A DNA stretch of 50,543 nt from an uncultured bacterium (GTDB lineage Bacteria; Bacillota; Clostridia; UBA1381), in assembly GCA_905215805.1 (NCBI GenBank), contig CAJMRL010000020.1:1-50543 (forward strand), written 5' to 3'. Under the pieces are notes generated by a model that did no database searches, was not told where the DNA came from, and saw only the letters and a program-made list of their open reading frames with translations. A program made the position numbers and the translations under genes. Within the stretch, counting starts at the first letter, position 1. Each line of letters opens with the position of its first letter. Below are positions 9,364 through 18,067 of the stretch, in pieces.

Positions 9364-9954
9364 CTACAGCAGCTCGACATTAAACTCATTCTCAAGCGTA
9401 TCCGCCAAGGCCGATACGGGAAGTCCGACCACATTAAAGTAATCCCCATTGATCTTCTCTATAAGCATTGCACCGCAGCCCTGTATCCCATAAGCTCCTG
9501 CCTTGTCCATAGGCTCTCCGGTGGCGATATAGCGTGTAATCTTTACTCCGCTTATATCCTTAAACGTAACTTCTGTTTTTACGCTTGAGCAAAATGTATA
9601 TCCGTCTTTTACCCGCATAACACAATATCCGGTATAGACCTCATGAGTTCTCCCGGAAAGTCTTGCGAGCATATCGAAAGCATCCGCCTCATCAGCCGGC
9701 TTTCCTAAAATCTCTCCATCAAGCGTAACTATAGTATCTGCGGCTATTATAAGCGCGTCTTTTTCATTGAGTACTTTTTTTGCGGACGCCGCCGCTTTTA
9801 TAAGCGCAAGCTCCTGAACATACAGTCCCGGCTCCTGCTCTTTGGACACTGCGCTTTCGTCAGTGTCCGAAACAACCACATCAAATTTGATCCCCATCCC
9901 CGACAGCAGCTCCCGCCTTCTCGGAGACGCGGACGCTAAAATAAATCTATTCAT
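9364..9954 (-). CDS. maf: Maf family nucleotide pyrophosphatase
   Basis: A 196-residue house-cleaning enzyme of the Maf/YhdE group, which hydrolyses dTTP and UTP (and modified forms) to the monophosphate. The signatures are LASASPRRRELL at the N-terminus, SDTDES, IIAADTIV with the catalytic Asp, and GKPADEADA. The start overlaps the stop of the U32 gene by 4 nt (ATGA). The placement before mreB follows Bacillus, where maf also precedes mreBCD; radC, which sits between them in Bacillus, is absent here. Confidence 0.94.
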   Translation of the reverse strand: MNRFILASASPRRRELLSGMGIKFDVVVSDTDESAVSKEQEPGLYVQELALIKAAASAKKVLNEKDALIIAADTIVTLDGEILGKPADEADAFDMLARLSGRTHEVYTGYCVMRVKDGYTFCSSVKTEVTFKDISGVKITRYIATGEPMDKAGAYGIQGCGAMLIEKINGDYFNVVGLPVSALADTLENEFNVELL

Positions 9955-12035
9955 TCCACACCTCTGTAGTAATGCCCTCTTGTGAAGGTATTTTCTCTCA
10001 ATTTTGAAATATTTCCGTTTAAAGCATTTTGGTACATCCCTATTATTTTATCACATTGTGAAAAATTTTCAACTGTAAATATTAATTTTACATAAGAAAT
10101 TTTCAATTTATTCAAATCCTGAAGCTTATCCGCCATAAATACCGGCTTTGAATTAATAAGCTGCGCTATGCAGCCCTGTGAGCATAAAATGGGAAATTCT
10201 TCATTTTTCCTGTCCCTAAGACTGTATATATTCTTATGCTTCTGACATCTTCCCGCTGCCTTTACAGGACAATTTTTCATAAGCATAAGCGGTATCCTGC
10301 CGTAACCTATGACCTCAAGCGGAGTGTCGGTATTTTCCGAAAGCTCATGTATTTCATGCAGATTAAGTTCCGGCGAGACCGTTATAAGCGACAAGGCTTT
10401 ATAGTGTTCAGCCGTCTGAGCATTGAATATGTTCAGTCTGTGAGTCCCGTACAGACGCATCTGCGGATATTTTTTTCTGTAATAATATATCGCTGCGTTT
10501 GACGATACGGCCGCCGCTTGTCCCGCAAGCTTTTCCGGAGCAAATATATCCCTTGTCTTAACAACTATTTCCGTATTTTCATCCGTTTTTAACTTGCTTA
10601 TCTCCGCGGCTGTCTCCGGCGGCGCATATATAAGCTCTATACCATGCTTCAAAGCCGCTTTCGCCTGCTCTATATTTGATACCTCCGCACTTAGCTTCAG
10701 CTCCGTTTTTTTGATCTGACTGCGTTTCGGAAGCTCAACATTAAGGCTGCGTCCCAAAGACCGTTTCATTCTAAGCTTAGTAAGCCTGTCGAGAGCTTCG
10801 CGCCTTACGCTGTTGATTTCCTTTACCGATACTCCTGCCTTATTGTCAATATCGGTATAGACCTCGACCGCCTCATACGGAGTTGCTCCGGTTTTTGCAA
10901 GCTGAGCGCGCAATCTCTCATCATCTATAGGTCTGCTCAAAGCTTCCCGAACCAATTCCGAACCGTTTGCTTCGGCGCAATTTCCGTCATTGTCAAATAC
11001 CGTCACCGTTACAGGCTCTCCTGTATATATCCGCCCCGATATGCTCACCGGAATTTTTCTTATATTTGCGTCCGGAGCAGCCCGCCTTTTCGCTTCGTCG
11101 GTAAAGCTATTATCACCGTTTCCGGGATTTTTATGGCTCATCATCTGCTCTCCGAGCTGTCCCGTGAAATATCCATCGGTAAAGCCCGTGCGCGAAAAAG
11201 CATTGTGCAGCTCGCGCATATCCTCCTTTGACGCTCTTCTTGTGTCGTCAAGGTACTTTCTGTATACGCCCACAACAGCGCTCACATATTCGGCACGCTT
11301 GAGCCTTCCCTCAATTTTTAAAGATGTCACTCCTATGTCCTTAAGCTCCTGAATGTCATTTATCAAAGCCATATCTTTAGGGCTAAGAAGATAAGCATTC
11401 CCGACCGGCTTTCCTTTCTCAATCAGCGTGTACGGCAAACGGCACGGCTGTGCGCACATTCCTCTGTTTCCGCTTCTTCCTCCAAGTATGCTCGACATAA
11501 GACACTGTCCGGAATAGCACATACAAATCGCTCCGTGCACGAACACCTCAATCTCTGCCCTTGCGCCGCGGCATATCTTCTCTATCTCGCGGGCATTGAG
11601 CTCTCTTGCAAGCACCACTCTTGAAAAGCCCATATCTTCAAGATATTTCACTCCCTCAAGACTCGTGACAGTCATCTGCGTACTTGCGTGCAAAGCCATA
11701 TCGGGCACTGCTTTATGAATAAGCTCCGCCGCGCCTATATCCTGAATGATCAGCGCGTCCACTCCGGCATCATTCAGTTCACGGACATAGTCAACAACCT
11801 CGCCAAGCTCCTTTTCCTTTATGAGCGTGTTCACCGCCACATGCAGGTCAACTCCGTAAAGATGGCAGTAATCCGCCTGCTGCTTTATGCTTTCAATGCT
11901 GAAATTCTTTGCGCTGCGTCTTGCTCCGAATTTCGGTCCACCTATATATACCGCATCCGCTCCGGACTGCACCGCCGCGCGAAGCGCGTCCTCATTTCCC
12001 GCCGGAGCAAGCAGCTCTATTTTCTCTCTCATCAT
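9951..12035 (-). CDS. U32 family protein with DUF3656, RlhA-like RNA hydroxylase
   Basis: A 694-residue protein. Its N-terminal U32 domain (about 1-300) has LLAPAGNEDAL, the signature FVHGAICMCYSGQC and the further Cys pair MCAQPCR, a four-cysteine set that could hold an iron-sulfur cluster. The middle (about 330-490) fits DUF3656, and a C-terminal barrel-like repeat follows. Long U32 proteins with DUF3656 include E. coli RlhA, which hydroxylates C2501 of 23S rRNA; older databases call them collagenase-like peptidases. By family and length I favour RNA hydroxylation over proteolysis. It overlaps zapA and maf by 4 nt each. Two adjacent ATG codons begin the frame (12035 and 12032). Confidence 0.85.
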   Translation of the reverse strand: MMREKIELLAPAGNEDALRAAVQSGADAVYIGGPKFGARRSAKNFSIESIKQQADYCHLYGVDLHVAVNTLIKEKELGEVVDYVRELNDAGVDALIIQDIGAAELIHKAVPDMALHASTQMTVTSLEGVKYLEDMGFSRVVLARELNAREIEKICRGARAEIEVFVHGAICMCYSGQCLMSSILGGRSGNRGMCAQPCRLPYTLIEKGKPVGNAYLLSPKDMALINDIQELKDIGVTSLKIEGRLKRAEYVSAVVGVYRKYLDDTRRASKEDMRELHNAFSRTGFTDGYFTGQLGEQMMSHKNPGNGDNSFTDEAKRRAAPDANIRKIPVSISGRIYTGEPVTVTVFDNDGNCAEANGSELVREALSRPIDDERLRAQLAKTGATPYEAVEVYTDIDNKAGVSVKEINSVRREALDRLTKLRMKRSLGRSLNVELPKRSQIKKTELKLSAEVSNIEQAKAALKHGIELIYAPPETAAEISKLKTDENTEIVVKTRDIFAPEKLAGQAAAVSSNAAIYYYRKKYPQMRLYGTHRLNIFNAQTAEHYKALSLITVSPELNLHEIHELSENTDTPLEVIGYGRIPLMLMKNCPVKAAGRCQKHKNIYSLRDRKNEEFPILCSQGCIAQLINSKPVFMADKLQDLNKLKISYVKLIFTVENFSQCDKIIGMYQNALNGNISKLRENTFTRGHYYRGVE

Positions 12036-12646
12036 TTTCTTCGGTTTTTCTGTGAATTTCCGGAACGCTGATTATTTGAGCCGACAGACGGTATTTTCTG
12101 CGTGTCTCCCGTAAGCTTTGAAGGATTATCAAACATATCAAAAATTTCCTGTTCCCGTCTTTCGTATTCCTTCTTCATCTTCGCCGATTTCTCCTCAAGC
12201 ATTTTTATCTGCCCCTCGAGGAATTTTATCTGTGTCTGTGCTTCCTCAAGCTCCTTGCTTGTTTTTGCGCTCTGCTCAACCTCCTGAGTCTTGAGTTTTT
12301 CGTTATTTTGTTCCTCAAGCTCTGCTAAATGCTCCTCAAGCTTCTCGTTTTCAGTTCTTAATCTGTTGTTTTCATCTCTCAGGCCCCTGTTTTCTTCTCT
12401 TAATGCAGTCATTTCCTCAACGCTTACATCGCTTTTTGACTGCAAAAGCTTATAATACTCGTCACATATGTTAAGAGCCGCAAGCACCATCGGTCTTTCG
12501 CCCATGATGTTTCTTCCGCCCTCCACAACAGTGCGCACCTTTTCATTTATATGCTCGCCCAGCATCTCCATATACTCCGGCGGCTCGTCTGCCACAACGG
12601 TATACATACGCGAATTAATGGTTAATTGTATTCTGTTAAGAGCCAT
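12032..12646 (-). CDS. zapA: Cell division protein ZapA with long coiled-coil extension
   Basis: A 204-residue protein. Residues 1-70 are a ZapA head (MALNRIQLTINSRMYTVVAD, then GERPMVLAALNICDEYYKL), which bundles FtsZ filaments at mid-cell. Residues 75-170 are an extended Glu/Lys/Leu coiled coil, and the last 35 are Ser/Asn/Lys-rich and probably disordered. Typical ZapA ends soon after the first short coil (85-110 residues), so this one is about twice that. It is the first gene of the seven-gene division and shape operon. Confidence 0.88.
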   Translation of the reverse strand: MALNRIQLTINSRMYTVVADEPPEYMEMLGEHINEKVRTVVEGGRNIMGERPMVLAALNICDEYYKLLQSKSDVSVEEMTALREENRGLRDENNRLRTENEKLEEHLAELEEQNNEKLKTQEVEQSAKTSKELEEAQTQIKFLEGQIKMLEEKSAKMKKEYERREQEIFDMFDNPSKLTGDTQKIPSVGSNNQRSGNSQKNRRK

Positions 12647-12694
12647 AATTCTTTACCTGCCTCTTTTCTGCATAAATTTCCTAATATACTTTTT

Positions 12695-12700
12695 ATTATA
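12695..12700 (-). promoter_or_regulatory. Possible -10 for the zapA-mre operon
   Basis: On the minus strand TATAAT lies 49 nt upstream of the zapA start in an AT-rich tract. The position 17 bp upstream (TGTTAA) matches the -35 consensus poorly. The 270-bp divergent gap contains no other clear minus-strand candidate. Confidence 0.4.
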
Positions 12701-12850
12701 CTATAAAACTGAAAAAATTAACAGTGTTTTTTGATAAATTTTAATGAAAATTTAAAATTATTTTTAGCTCGTTTTTTGTCGATTTTTTTACCCAATAGAA
12801 TATAACAATACAAATTTCTTATATTTCCCACATTTTTTACATCTTCATAT

Positions 12851-12879
12851 TTGACAAAGCCGGATATAGGGTGTACAAT
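12851..12879 (+). promoter_or_regulatory. Sigma-A type promoter for recQ
   Basis: TTGACA (12851-12856), a 17-bp spacer and TACAAT (12874-12879) match the housekeeping consensus closely. recQ starts 38 nt downstream. Confidence 0.8.
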
Positions 12880-12916
12880 ATATTTATAAAAAATAAAATC
12901 GACAGGAATAATTGAC

Positions 12917-14479
12917 ATGGATAAATTTGAGGCTTTAAAGAAATATTTCGGACACTCCTCCTTCCGCGAGGGACAGCAGGAGCTTATCGACGCTATTCTT
13001 TCCGGACGCGATGCTTTGGGCATTATGCCGACCGGCGCCGGAAAATCGATATGTTATCAGATCCCGGCGGTGCTGTTTGACGGAATCACCGTCGTCATAT
13101 CACCGCTTATCTCTCTTATGAAGGATCAGGTCAACGCGCTTAACCAAATGGGTATAAGAGCAGCATATTTAAACAGCTCGCTTACGGAAAGACAATTCCG
13201 GCTTGCGCTTTCGCGCGCTTATAACGGAGCGTACAAAATTATATACGCCGCGCCGGAAAGGCTTGAAACCGAAGGTTTCATGCGTCTTGCAATGAGCGTG
13301 AAAATATCGCTGTTGGCTGTTGACGAGGCGCACTGTATATCACAATGGGGACAGGATTTCCGTCCGAGCTATATAAAAATACGGCAGTTTACGGACTCTC
13401 TCCCCTACCGTCCTGTAACGGCGGCATTTACCGCCACAGCCACCTCCCGCGTCAGAGACGACATTATACGCATACTTGCGCTGCGAAACCCGTTTACTGT
13501 AACTACCGGCTTCGACAGAAAAAACCTATATTTCGGCGTAGAGCACCCCAAGGATAAAATGAGCTCTCTTATACGCATTCTAAAAAGAAACAAGGATAAA
13601 AGCGGCATAGTCTACTGCACCAGCCGCCGCAATGTCGAAGAGGTATGCGACAATCTGCGCCTTAACGGCTTCAGCGTCACACGCTATCATGCCGGTCTTG
13701 ATGATGAGGAGCGGCTCAAAAATCAAGATGATTTTTTGTTTGACCGGGCACAGATAATGGTCGCAACTAATGCGTTCGGTATGGGGATAGACAAATCCAA
13801 TGTGTCATTTGTGGTACATTATAATATGCCTAAAGATATAGAAAGCTATTATCAGGAAGCCGGACGCGCCGGACGTGACGGCGAAAAAGCGGAATGTATT
13901 TTGCTGTACTCAAAAAAGGACTACCATACGATCAAATATTTTATAGAACACCCCGCCCCAAATGAGGAGCTTACACAAGAGCAGAAAGAAATACTAAAAA
14001 AACGTGATTATGACAGACTGAGACAAATGACCTTTTACAGTACTACAGACAAATGTCTGCGGCAATTTATACTTGACTATTTCGGCGACAACCGTGTGTG
14101 CATATGCGGCAACTGCTCAAGCTGCCTGCCCGAACGCAGATTCGAAACAAGAATTGTTGACAGCAGCCGTTCGACAAGCGTATATTATTCGGGATATACA
14201 GACAGACCCGCAGTGCGGCAGCGTCCTATGCGCGAATTCTCTGCCGAGGATGAGCGGTTGTTTAATTCCCTTAAGGCTATACGGCTAAAAAAAGCAAATT
14301 CATTGGGTGTCCCCGCATTTACTATATTTTCCGATGCAACTCTCAGGGATATGTGCGTAAAGCGCCCTAAAAACCGTATGCAGTTTCTGGAGGTGAACGG
14401 CGTCGGCGAGGTAAAAGCACAGCGATACGGTGAGCTTTTTATGAACGAAATAAAAAAGTTTGAGAAAACATCATCTTAA
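12917..14479 (+). CDS. recQ: ATP-dependent DNA helicase RecQ, short form
   Basis: A 520-residue superfamily 2 helicase that unwinds DNA 3' to 5' in repair. It has motif 0 FREGQQEL, Walker A MPTGAGKS (about residue 36), DEAH in VDEAHCISQWGQDFRPSY (about 135) and motif VI EAGRAGRDG (about 315). A four-Cys zinc site follows (Cys of KCLRQF, then VCICGNCSSC at about 394-403). An HRDC domain fills about 443-520. Between zinc site and HRDC there are only about 40 residues, so the winged helix of the usual RQC region appears to be missing, which explains the length against about 600 for E. coli RecQ. Confidence 0.93.
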   Translation: MDKFEALKKYFGHSSFREGQQELIDAILSGRDALGIMPTGAGKSICYQIPAVLFDGITVVISPLISLMKDQVNALNQMGIRAAYLNSSLTERQFRLALSRAYNGAYKIIYAAPERLETEGFMRLAMSVKISLLAVDEAHCISQWGQDFRPSYIKIRQFTDSLPYRPVTAAFTATATSRVRDDIIRILALRNPFTVTTGFDRKNLYFGVEHPKDKMSSLIRILKRNKDKSGIVYCTSRRNVEEVCDNLRLNGFSVTRYHAGLDDEERLKNQDDFLFDRAQIMVATNAFGMGIDKSNVSFVVHYNMPKDIESYYQEAGRAGRDGEKAECILLYSKKDYHTIKYFIEHPAPNEELTQEQKEILKKRDYDRLRQMTFYSTTDKCLRQFILDYFGDNRVCICGNCSSCLPERRFETRIVDSSRSTSVYYSGYTDRPAVRQRPMREFSAEDERLFNSLKAIRLKKANSLGVPAFTIFSDATLRDMCVKRPKNRMQFLEVNGVGEVKAQRYGELFMNEIKKFEKTSS

Positions 14480-14528
14480 ATTTTAAAAATATATTTTATA
14501 TAAAATGAAAATTGGTTACTGAAAAGTA

Positions 14529-14558
14529 TTGACATATTACATATGTGTATTATATAAT
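14529..14558 (+). promoter_or_regulatory. Promoter for the GLUG protein and peptide genes
   Basis: TTGACA (14529-14534), an 18-bp spacer and TATAAT (14553-14558). The spacer contains the palindrome ACATATGT, a possible operator half. The start codon is 34 nt downstream. Confidence 0.75.
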
Positions 14559-14591
14559 ATTTTATAAAATAACAAAGAAAGGAAATATAGC

Positions 14592-16238
14592 ATGAATAAA
14601 ACAATTCTTAAATTTAGCATGGCAGCAGCAATTGCCTTTTTGCTGCCTTCATATGCTGCATATGCCGAGGATACCTGGTCTTCGGATATAGCTTCGTCAT
14701 TTTCCGCTGGCTCCGGCTCTGATACTGACCCGTATGTTATTTCAACCGGTGCTGAGCTTGCATATCTTGCTCAGGAGGTCAATGCCGGAAATGAAAGCTA
14801 TAACTCCGCTTATTATATTCTCGAAGACGATATAGACCTTGCTTCCAATCCATGGACTCCGATAGGTCTTGATAATGCTTTTTACGGTGTTTTTGACGGA
14901 AACGGCAAAACAATAACAAATTTAAACTCTAACCAAACCGATAAAAATTCCGGTCTGTTTGCTTTAAATGTCGGAACGGTCAAAAATCTCACGCTTGGAA
15001 GCGGAACTGTGGGAATGACAATTGATAAAGGAACTGAAAATACATATTCGGCGGGCATGATCGCCGTAAACAACGGCACGGCGGAGAACTGCGTAAATTA
15101 TGCAGATATACAAGCCACATCAACTTCGCTGCTCTTTAGCGATGTTATTTGTATAGGAGGCATTGTCGGCTTCGACACAACATCAACGGTAACTGGGCAT
15201 TCAAGCATCATAGACTGCGCTAACTACGGTGATGTTACAGGAATATGCACTGCGGCATCCAATAATCTCACACAAATATACGGCGGCGGAATATGCGGAT
15301 ATATTTCCGGCGGCATAATCAAGGACAGATATTCTGTTATGGACGGCTGTACAAACTATGGTGAGATAAATGTTTCAGGCGTCCGCACAGCACGTGCCGG
15401 GGGATTATCGGGATATGCCGAAACTCAAAGCTCAGCCTCGGTATCAGCCCTTGACAGGTGCATTATCATTCGAAACAGCGCCAATAAAAATCAGGTCAGC
15501 GCAAGCGGCTCTTATTGTATGACCGGAGGTTTAGTCGGATACCCATACAGAAGCAATACAATTATTTCAAACTGCTACAATACCGGTGATGTTTCGGGCA
15601 GCCAAAACAGCGGCGGATTATTCGGATTATCTACCTGTACAGCTGCTAACTGCTACAACAGCGGAACTGTTTCAGGCTCAACAGTTGGAGCTGTTGCGGG
15701 CAAAAAAAGCGGAGGGACGATCTCAAACTGCTATGCCCTTACAAATACCGCTGCAAAGCTTTCCGGCAGCGGTACTATAACTGACTGTGCTTTCTTTAAC
15801 GAGGATACAGACGGCGAATTTACAGTTTCGGGTACATCATACAACAAGCTTACCGACGCTCTTAACGCATGGGTAGCCTTATCGGAAAACGGTACGATCT
15901 ACAAATCATGGGAACTTTCGGGATCAACACCTGAATTTAAACTACCCGATTCCGGAGAGTTTACTTTAAGCGAAATAACAGCATATACATCTGATAATGA
16001 GCCATATGACAAGGGCTTTTCTGTCAGCGTTAAAAATAATTACAGCGAGGATAAGACAATATCCGGCATAATATGGAATCTCAATGATTCGGATAATAAG
16101 AAATCCGAATATACCCAAACTGATATGGCAACCGTAACATTGGAAAAGGGTGCGACTGTTTCATACGGTATCATAATAAGAGGAACAGCACAAGACAGCG
16201 CTGCCAACATCAGCGTTAGTTCTGTTGAGGTTGAATAA
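14592..16238 (+). CDS. Secreted GLUG-repeat beta-helix protein
   Basis: A 548-residue exported protein. The signal peptide ends near AYA-ED (about residue 25). About residues 45-400 carry GLUG-type repeats, visible as alternating GGIVGF / GGICGY / GGLSGY / GGLVGY / GGLFG blocks and NCYNTGDVSG-like blocks, which usually form a right-handed beta-helix in surface adhesins and polysaccharide-binding proteins. The last 90 residues form a separate domain with SGIIWNLND and KGATVSYGI. No catalytic motif or cell-wall anchor (LPXTG, S-layer repeats) is visible. The 52-residue peptide gene starts 14 nt downstream with its own strong ribosome binding site, so the two are co-transcribed. The ligand is unknown; context suggests plant glycans. 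Confidence 0.82.
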   Translation: MNKTILKFSMAAAIAFLLPSYAAYAEDTWSSDIASSFSAGSGSDTDPYVISTGAELAYLAQEVNAGNESYNSAYYILEDDIDLASNPWTPIGLDNAFYGVFDGNGKTITNLNSNQTDKNSGLFALNVGTVKNLTLGSGTVGMTIDKGTENTYSAGMIAVNNGTAENCVNYADIQATSTSLLFSDVICIGGIVGFDTTSTVTGHSSIIDCANYGDVTGICTAASNNLTQIYGGGICGYISGGIIKDRYSVMDGCTNYGEINVSGVRTARAGGLSGYAETQSSASVSALDRCIIIRNSANKNQVSASGSYCMTGGLVGYPYRSNTIISNCYNTGDVSGSQNSGGLFGLSTCTAANCYNSGTVSGSTVGAVAGKKSGGTISNCYALTNTAAKLSGSGTITDCAFFNEDTDGEFTVSGTSYNKLTDALNAWVALSENGTIYKSWELSGSTPEFKLPDSGEFTLSEITAYTSDNEPYDKGFSVSVKNNYSEDKTISGIIWNLNDSDNKKSEYTQTDMATVTLEKGATVSYGIIIRGTAQDSAANISVSSVEVE

Positions 16239-16251
16239 CGGAGGGATATAA

Positions 16252-16410
16252 ATGAAAAAATATATAGAACCGAGTATAAAAATATCATCCTTTGATAAGG
16301 CAAAAATCCTTACCTTGAGTACTGAAACTATAGAAGATAAAATGAACCATGCAGGAGTGGACTCCGGAAATATCTCAGAATTAAATTACAGCGACTTAAC
16401 ATGGGAATAA
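16252..16410 (+). CDS. Small peptide (52 aa) of an unrecognised family
   Basis: A short frame with GGAGG placed 8 nt before ATG, directly after the GLUG protein. The protein starts MKKYIEPSIKISSFDKAKIL and ends SGNISELNYSDLTWE. The first 20 residues match the peptide encoded at 46462-46647 (MKRYIAPEMKIKGFSKADVI) at 10 positions. There is no signal peptide or membrane segment; the N-terminus is basic and the C-terminal half acidic. YIxP resembles the YxxP of some RiPP leader peptides, but no modification enzyme lies in the window. I do not recognise a function. Real coding is supported by the paralogue, the ribosome binding site and the matching gene context. Confidence 0.78.
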   Translation: MKKYIEPSIKISSFDKAKILTLSTETIEDKMNHAGVDSGNISELNYSDLTWE

Positions 16411-16430
16411 TAAAATAAGGAGTATATTTT

Positions 16431-17924
16431 ATGAGAGCAAGCGGTATTTTATTACATATTTCCTCGCTTCCATCGGATTATGGTATAGGAACCACGGGCA
16501 AAGAGGCTTATAAATTTGTGGATTTTCTGGAAGAGGCACATCAGACTTACTGGCAGATTCTTCCCGTATGTCCGACAAGCTATGGAGATTCTCCATATCA
16601 ATCCTTTTCAACACATGCCGGAAATCCGTATTTCATAGACCTCGATATGCTTGAGGAAGAGGGACTTTTAACAAAGTCAGACTATTCAAAAATAAAATGG
16701 GGATCGGATAAATCAAGGGTCGATTACGAAAGTATATACAATAACCGTTTCAAGGTTTTAAAAAAGGCTTTTGAAAAATTCAAGCAAACTGAAATGACAG
16801 GCTTTAATGAATTCCTTGATGAGAATGAAAACTGGATTTCAAATTACGCCCTATTCATGAGTATAAAAGAAGAAAACGAGAACAAGTGCTGGCTTGAATG
16901 GGAAGATGGGCTGAAAAAACGCGACCCCCACTCCCTCTGGCTGTTTAAAAGCTCCCACGAGGACGAGGTCATGTTCTGGGAATTTTTACAGTTTAAATTC
17001 TTTGAGCAGTGGACGCAGCTTAAAAAATATGCAAATTCCAAAGGCATAAAAATTATAGGAGATATCCCTATATATGTCGCGCTCGACAGTGCGGCGGTGT
17101 GGGTATATCCTGACTTGTTTGACCTTGATGAGGATCTGGTACCCAAAACAGTTGCCGGCTGTCCTCCTGACGCCTTTGCGGCAGAGGGTCAGCTTTGGGG
17201 AAATCCTATATATAACTGGAAGCGCCATAAGGAAACTGACTATAACTGGTGGATAGACCGCTTAAAGGCGGCTTCAGAGCTGTTCGATATAGTCAGGATA
17301 GATCATTTCCGCGGCTTCGAAGGGTATTATACCATTCCCTACGGTGATAAGAATGCCGTAAACGGAAAATGGGAGAAGGGTCCGGGAATTGAGTTCTTTA
17401 AATTCATCACCAAGCAGCTCGGCGAGCTTCCTATAATAGCGGAGGATCTCGGTTTTCTTACCGAGGATGTTCGCGACATGCTCAGGCAGTCCGGATATCC
17501 GGGTATGAAGGTGCTTGAATTTGCGTTCGACCCGCGGGAAGAGAGCGATTATCTGCCGCATAACTACAGCAAAAACTGCGCCGTTTATATCGGCACGCAT
17601 GACAATGATACAATTCTCGGCTGGATGAAAACAATGGATAAGGAAACAATGTCCTTCTGCCGTAAATATCTTGATATTCCCGACAGCGCGGACGATGCTG
17701 AATTTGCAGAAACATTTATAAAACGTGCATTCGCATGCGTAGGCGATACGCTCATAATTCAAATGCAGGATTATCTCGGACTTGGCAGCGAGGCAAGAAT
17801 GAATATTCCTTCCGTTCCGAGCGGGAACTGGCAATGGAGGATGAATTCAAAGCGTCTGCTTACAAAAAAGCTTGCCGCAAAAATCGCGAATGTTACACGA
17901 CTTTATGGAAGATGCCCGGGATAA
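16431..17924 (+). CDS. malQ: 4-alpha-glucanotransferase (amylomaltase)
   Basis: A 497-residue GH77 enzyme that moves alpha-1,4-glucan segments between maltooligosaccharides in the cytoplasm. The start RASGILLHISSLPSDYGIGT is characteristic. The catalytic set is visible: nucleophile Asp in VRIDHFRG (about 290), acid/base Glu in IAEDLG (about 337) and the third Asp in THDND (about 390). Length is normal for the bacterial type. AAGGAG precedes the start, 20 nt after the peptide gene with no terminator between, so it may share that transcript. A strong terminator follows. Confidence 0.95.
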   Translation: MRASGILLHISSLPSDYGIGTTGKEAYKFVDFLEEAHQTYWQILPVCPTSYGDSPYQSFSTHAGNPYFIDLDMLEEEGLLTKSDYSKIKWGSDKSRVDYESIYNNRFKVLKKAFEKFKQTEMTGFNEFLDENENWISNYALFMSIKEENENKCWLEWEDGLKKRDPHSLWLFKSSHEDEVMFWEFLQFKFFEQWTQLKKYANSKGIKIIGDIPIYVALDSAAVWVYPDLFDLDEDLVPKTVAGCPPDAFAAEGQLWGNPIYNWKRHKETDYNWWIDRLKAASELFDIVRIDHFRGFEGYYTIPYGDKNAVNGKWEKGPGIEFFKFITKQLGELPIIAEDLGFLTEDVRDMLRQSGYPGMKVLEFAFDPREESDYLPHNYSKNCAVYIGTHDNDTILGWMKTMDKETMSFCRKYLDIPDSADDAEFAETFIKRAFACVGDTLIIQMQDYLGLGSEARMNIPSVPSGNWQWRMNSKRLLTKKLAAKIANVTRLYGRCPG

Positions 17925-17937
17925 ATATCAAAATCCG

Positions 17938-17970
17938 GAGCTTTTGCCGTATTGGCAAAAGCTCTTTTTG
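17938..17970 (+). terminator. Intrinsic terminator after malQ
   Basis: An 11-bp stem GAGCTTTTGCC / GGCAAAAGCTC (17938-17948, 17954-17964) with a 5-nt loop is followed by TTTTTG. Confidence 0.92.
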
Positions 17971-17990
17971 TTGTAAAACATAATAAAAGC

Positions 17991-18019
17991 TTGACCTTTA
18001 GGATATTTTGTTGTAAAAT
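17991..18019 (+). promoter_or_regulatory. Promoter for mltG-trmR-trhP
   Basis: TTGACC (17991-17996), 17-bp spacer, TAAAAT (18014-18019). The mltG start is 48 nt downstream. Confidence 0.75.
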
Positions 18020-18067
18020 GTTTATATAGACATTCAGATTATTAATTTTACGAAAAGAGGTAATCAT

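Noticed and set aside
9951..12035. Collagenase or protease call for the U32 proteins
   Set aside because: Length, DUF3656 and four-cysteine pattern match the RNA-hydroxylation members; the peptidase name is historical.
12718..13023. 101-codon minus-strand frame overlapping the recQ start
   Set aside because: It covers the recQ promoter and start, has no ribosome binding site and odd composition.
16252..16410. Lasso or other RiPP precursor call for the small peptides
   Set aside because: YIxP is only loosely like a RiPP leader and no cyclase, protease, radical SAM enzyme or RRE protein is in the window.
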